A DNA stretch of 8,062 nt, taken from NCBI GenBank assembly GCA_046758845.1, contig JBHIBA010000214.1, positions 1 through 8,062 of the forward strand, written 5' to 3'. This DNA comes from JBHIBA01 sp046758845. Lineage in GTDB: Bacteria; UBA8248; JACPRG01; G963555815. The translations under genes and the position numbers were made by a program. Below the pieces are notes generated by a model that was not told the origin of the DNA, searched no databases, and saw only the letters and a list, made by a program, of their open reading frames with translations. This document shows, in pieces, positions 6,330-8,062 of the stretch (the first letter of the stretch is position 1; every line of letters begins with the position of its first letter).

Positions 6330-6874
6330 CGCGCCTTCGGAGGCGGATAATCCTCCGGGTTCAGGTCGTTGCCGTTGAGTGAGATCTCGCCCCGGACGTC
6401 CACCGGCTGCTTGAGCGTGGAGATTGTGAAACATCCGTCCTCCGCGACGCGAACGAGCCCGGCAATGCGCTCGGGCGGCTCGTGCGCCTCGACTTCCAGC
6501 CGGTAAGTGATCCCCTTGCAAGCCGACTCCACAGTCTGAGCCAGAACGGATCCGCGAGTCGTGTACTCGGCGCGGACGTGCATCTGCGCCTTGCGAAGCT
6601 CGATTTTCATCATTTGCGCGTACCGCGCAACCTGTGTGAGCGTTCAGAACGCAATGCCGAGGGTGAAGTAATCCAGCGGCGCGGGAGCCGAGGCGTTCCC
6701 CCCCACTTGCTTTCCTTCATCACAGCGCAGGGTCCAGGTGACGCCTGCGGGACTGATCACGGTTCCCTCCTTGAGCATTCCTTCGAGGGTCGTGGCATTC
6801 GCCTCGACGACGATCAGCCGCCCCTTTTCCAGGACAGCCGGGTCGAGTCCGCTGGGAAGCTTTGATTCACTCAT
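6323..6874 (-). CDS. OsmC-family protein, probable selenoprotein (in-frame UGA as Sec77)
   Basis: OsmC/Ohr-family proteins are small cytoplasmic thiol peroxidases that reduce organic hydroperoxides through a peroxidatic and a second, resolving cysteine. From ATG 6874 (AAGGAG at 6882-6887) the frame reads 76 codons, meets UGA at 6644-6646, then continues 106 codons to TGA TGA at 6320-6325, giving 183 residues. The first part ends in the family pattern 'GGNASAPAPLDYFTLGIAF', after which homologues place the peroxidatic Cys. The part after the UGA continues TLTQVARYAQMMKIEL and later AEDGCFTISTL, which carries the second Cys (148), 71 residues on; E. coli OsmC spacing is about 66. Both halves are intact, in one frame, and lack frameshifts. 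The second half has no ribosome site of its own at ATG 6613. Neighbouring genes end in TGA, so the code is not reassigned. A bSECIS-like hairpin follows the UGA. The alternative is a nonsense-mutated pseudogene. Confidence 0.82.
6614..6630 (-). promoter_or_regulatory. Candidate bacterial SECIS (selenocysteine insertion) hairpin
   Basis: In the mRNA, UUGCGC (6625-6630) pairs perfectly with GCGCAA (6614-6619) around loop GGUAC (6620-6624); a further G-C pair would leave loop GUA. The loop opens 19 nt after the UGA. Published bSECIS criteria call for a short stem and a small apical loop with G among its first two bases, about 16-37 nt from the UGA, and this hairpin meets all of them. SelB would bind here to deliver Sec-tRNA. 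The fold is read by eye. Confidence 0.72.
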
Positions 6875-6950
6875 GTGACGTCTCCTTCTGGTGAATTCGC
6901 ATGCGCGAGACCCCAAGGGCCTCACCGAAAATCCCGGCAGCGAGAGCGGC

Positions 6951-7730
6951 TCAAAGCCTGTCGTGGATCTCCCGGACCCATCGCGGGACCTCTCTCCCCG
7001 CCGCGCCGCAAACGCTGGCAATCATGGACCGGACAGCGCCGCACGCCAGCCTGGCCTCTTCCACCGTGATCCCGCCCTGCGCTCCGGGTTGACCGCGGGC
7101 CCTCAGGACGATTCGCTGAAAATCGCCAAACGTGTCTTCTCCCCCTTCTGCCGACCGGGCACGGCTTCCGGCCAGCCCGGTGGCCCCTTCGAACCATCTT
7201 TTGGCAAGCGGGCCGGCCTTTAAGGCCCGTTTACCGATCGCCGACCTCAAATCCGTGAGCCGGCTCAGGTCCTTCGCGAGCCTCCCGCCCTGAAGATTCT
7301 CCCGCCGGTGCTCGATGGCCAGGTCCAGCATGCGCTTTCGGATCTCGTTTCTCAGGGAGGAGACCAATTCCCGGTGCTCTTCCCATCCCGGAACGTGGAT
7401 CAGTCCACCGATGGCGTCCTGGGCGGCGGACAGCCGACGCCAATCCTCGCCCAATCGGGGATTTCGGGCAACTTCGCTTCGATATTTTTCGAGCGAGTCC
7501 GCCACCTTCCCGTCCAGGCCGGGATCGATACCCACCTGGGAGAAGACGCCCTCCAGGAATCCCTCCGCAGCGGCCACCGCGTGCAACACGGCGGCCCTGG
7601 CGTAGGTTTGCGCAAGTTTTCTCCTTCCCTCTTCCGCACAGGCCTCGGCCTCCCGTAAGAACGCCCAGGCGTCCCGGTAAACCCTGGCCGTGAGACCTTC
7701 TTTCTCTTCAGTCTCATGCCTTGCAATCAC
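6951..7730 (-). CDS. Hypothetical protein, alpha-helical, possibly HEPN-like at the N-terminus
   Basis: A 259-residue open frame starting at GTG 7728-7730. This is the first possible start after an in-frame TAG at 7743-7745, with GGGGG (7739-7743) 8 nt upstream. I do not recognise it firmly. It is rich in Ala, Glu, Arg and Leu, without signal peptide or membrane segments, and appears mostly helical and cytoplasmic. The segment YARAAVLHAVAAAEGFLEGV (about 43-62) resembles the first helix of HEPN-type or related families in which 'RAA-x-L-x-A-V-A-A-x-E-x-F' is common. The R-x4-6-H motif of HEPN nucleases is not convincingly present; 'LAIEHRREN' near 138-146 is the nearest His/Arg cluster. It ends 76 nt before the OsmC-like gene on the same strand, so the two could share a transcript. 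That it is a real gene is likely from its length and start; its function is unknown. Confidence 0.7.
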   Translation of the reverse strand: MIARHETEEKEGLTARVYRDAWAFLREAEACAEEGRRKLAQTYARAAVLHAVAAAEGFLEGVFSQVGIDPGLDGKVADSLEKYRSEVARNPRLGEDWRRLSAAQDAIGGLIHVPGWEEHRELVSSLRNEIRKRMLDLAIEHRRENLQGGRLAKDLSRLTDLRSAIGKRALKAGPLAKRWFEGATGLAGSRARSAEGGEDTFGDFQRIVLRARGQPGAQGGITVEEARLACGAVRSMIASVCGAAGREVPRWVREIHDRL

Positions 7731-8062
7731 ACTCGCCGCCCCCTATCCGGTTTTCCCTTGCCCGCCCCATAAATCCATTTTCTCACAATGGCAGTCGTAG
7801 GGCTGACGATGAGCCCGCAATCACTAAATTCAAAGCGGTGTAGCGCGCAGCCGTGTAGCGCCCGTCTTGCGGGCTTGCTGGAGGGGCCTTGCGATTGACC
7901 CGCTCGACCCTGTCGGGAGGTTCAAACCGTGATAACCTGAGAAGGGAAGCCGCTTGGAACCAACGGGTTCAGAATCTCCAGGGTGTTGGCCGATTCCCCA
8001 TGGAGTGGCCTTTCGTCACTTCGCGATTTCGCCCACTCCTCGCCTTTGCTTGAACCCCCTAG
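7731..8062. other. Right-edge region without a confident gene
   Basis: These 332 nt hold the ribosome site of the hypothetical gene, a short inverted repeat CCATT/AATGG (7775-7791) that might be an operator, and a repeat cluster (7838-7875). On the minus strand a frame is open from the window edge (8062) to a TGA at 7922-7924, 46 residues reading in part RPLHGESANTLEILNPLVPS. I do not recognise it; it could be the tail of a gene outside the window or chance. An inverted repeat GAACC/GGTTC (7957-7970) also occurs. Confidence 0.4.
7838..7875. repeat. Short direct repeat with hairpin in the right-edge region
   Basis: GTGTAGCGC occurs twice, at 7838-7846 and 7853-7861, offset by 15 nt. The second copy runs into a hairpin GCCCG/CGGGC (7860-7864, 7870-7874) with loop TCTTG. 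TTGCGGGCT (7867-7875) is also the reverse complement of 7812-7820. This looks like another family of short palindromic intergenic repeats. Confidence 0.5.

Noticed and set aside
6644..6646. Genetic code in which UGA is an ordinary sense codon
   Set aside because: livG, livM, livH, the hypothetical gene and the OsmC-like gene itself all end in UGA at proper family lengths, so UGA is a stop in this genome.
6323..7021. Two separate small genes (6644-7021 and 6323-6613)
   Set aside because: They are in the same frame, each holds half of one OsmC domain, the second has no ribosome site, and the first extended upstream overlaps the preceding gene. One gene read through UGA explains all of this.
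7950..7985. Possible tRNA T-arm (GGTTCAGAATC-like)
   Set aside because: The loop is the wrong length and no acceptor, D-arm or anticodon arm can be found around it.

Overview
The window is GC-rich bacterial DNA, and every gene I can support is on the minus strand. It reads right to left as a hypothetical protein, an OsmC-family redox protein, and a complete high-affinity branched-chain amino-acid type (HAAT/Liv) ABC transporter. It ends in a second substrate-binding protein of a different family that runs off the left edge. GC richness, abundant palindromic intergenic repeats, many TTG starts and a probable selenoprotein fit an uncultured lineage of the Methylomirabilota/Rokubacteria/Desulfobacterota kind. 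That is an inference; there is no rRNA or marker gene here to confirm it.

The most notable item is at 6323-6874. An apparently interrupted OsmC-like gene reads as one continuous 183-residue protein if an in-frame UGA at 6644-6646 is decoded. The UGA falls where OsmC/Ohr proteins carry the peroxidatic cysteine, and the family's second cysteine is present as Cys148. Nineteen nt after the UGA is a GC-rich hairpin loop beginning with GG, which fits the bacterial SECIS description. The gene is therefore best read as a selenoprotein; a standard gene caller would split it into two false ORFs.

Layout, right to left: 7731-8062 is repeat-bearing DNA without a confident gene. 6951-7730 is a helical hypothetical protein with a GTG start. 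6323-6874 is the Sec-containing OsmC-like protein. 4911-6134 is a periplasmic Liv-type binding protein with a good promoter (TTGACA-17-AACAAT) and a strong intrinsic terminator directly behind it. After a 317-nt gap come livH (3709-4593), livM (2744-3712), livG (1801-2550) and livF (1110-1814); all four appear to start at TTG. A 366-nt repeat-bearing gap follows, then a 3'-truncated NMT1/THI5-like (SsuA/ThiY-like) binding protein with its own promoter (1-743).

The binding protein would capture an amino acid or related carboxylate or amide in the periplasm and deliver it to the LivH-LivM channel, driven by the LivG and LivF ATPases. The terminator would let the binding protein be made in excess over the membrane complex. 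The left-edge binding protein may serve another transporter further left. The OsmC-like selenoprotein probably reduces organic hydroperoxides or handles thiols, and has no evident link to transport. Related palindromic repeats lie on both sides of livHMGF, and two hairpins sit in the livM-livG gap.
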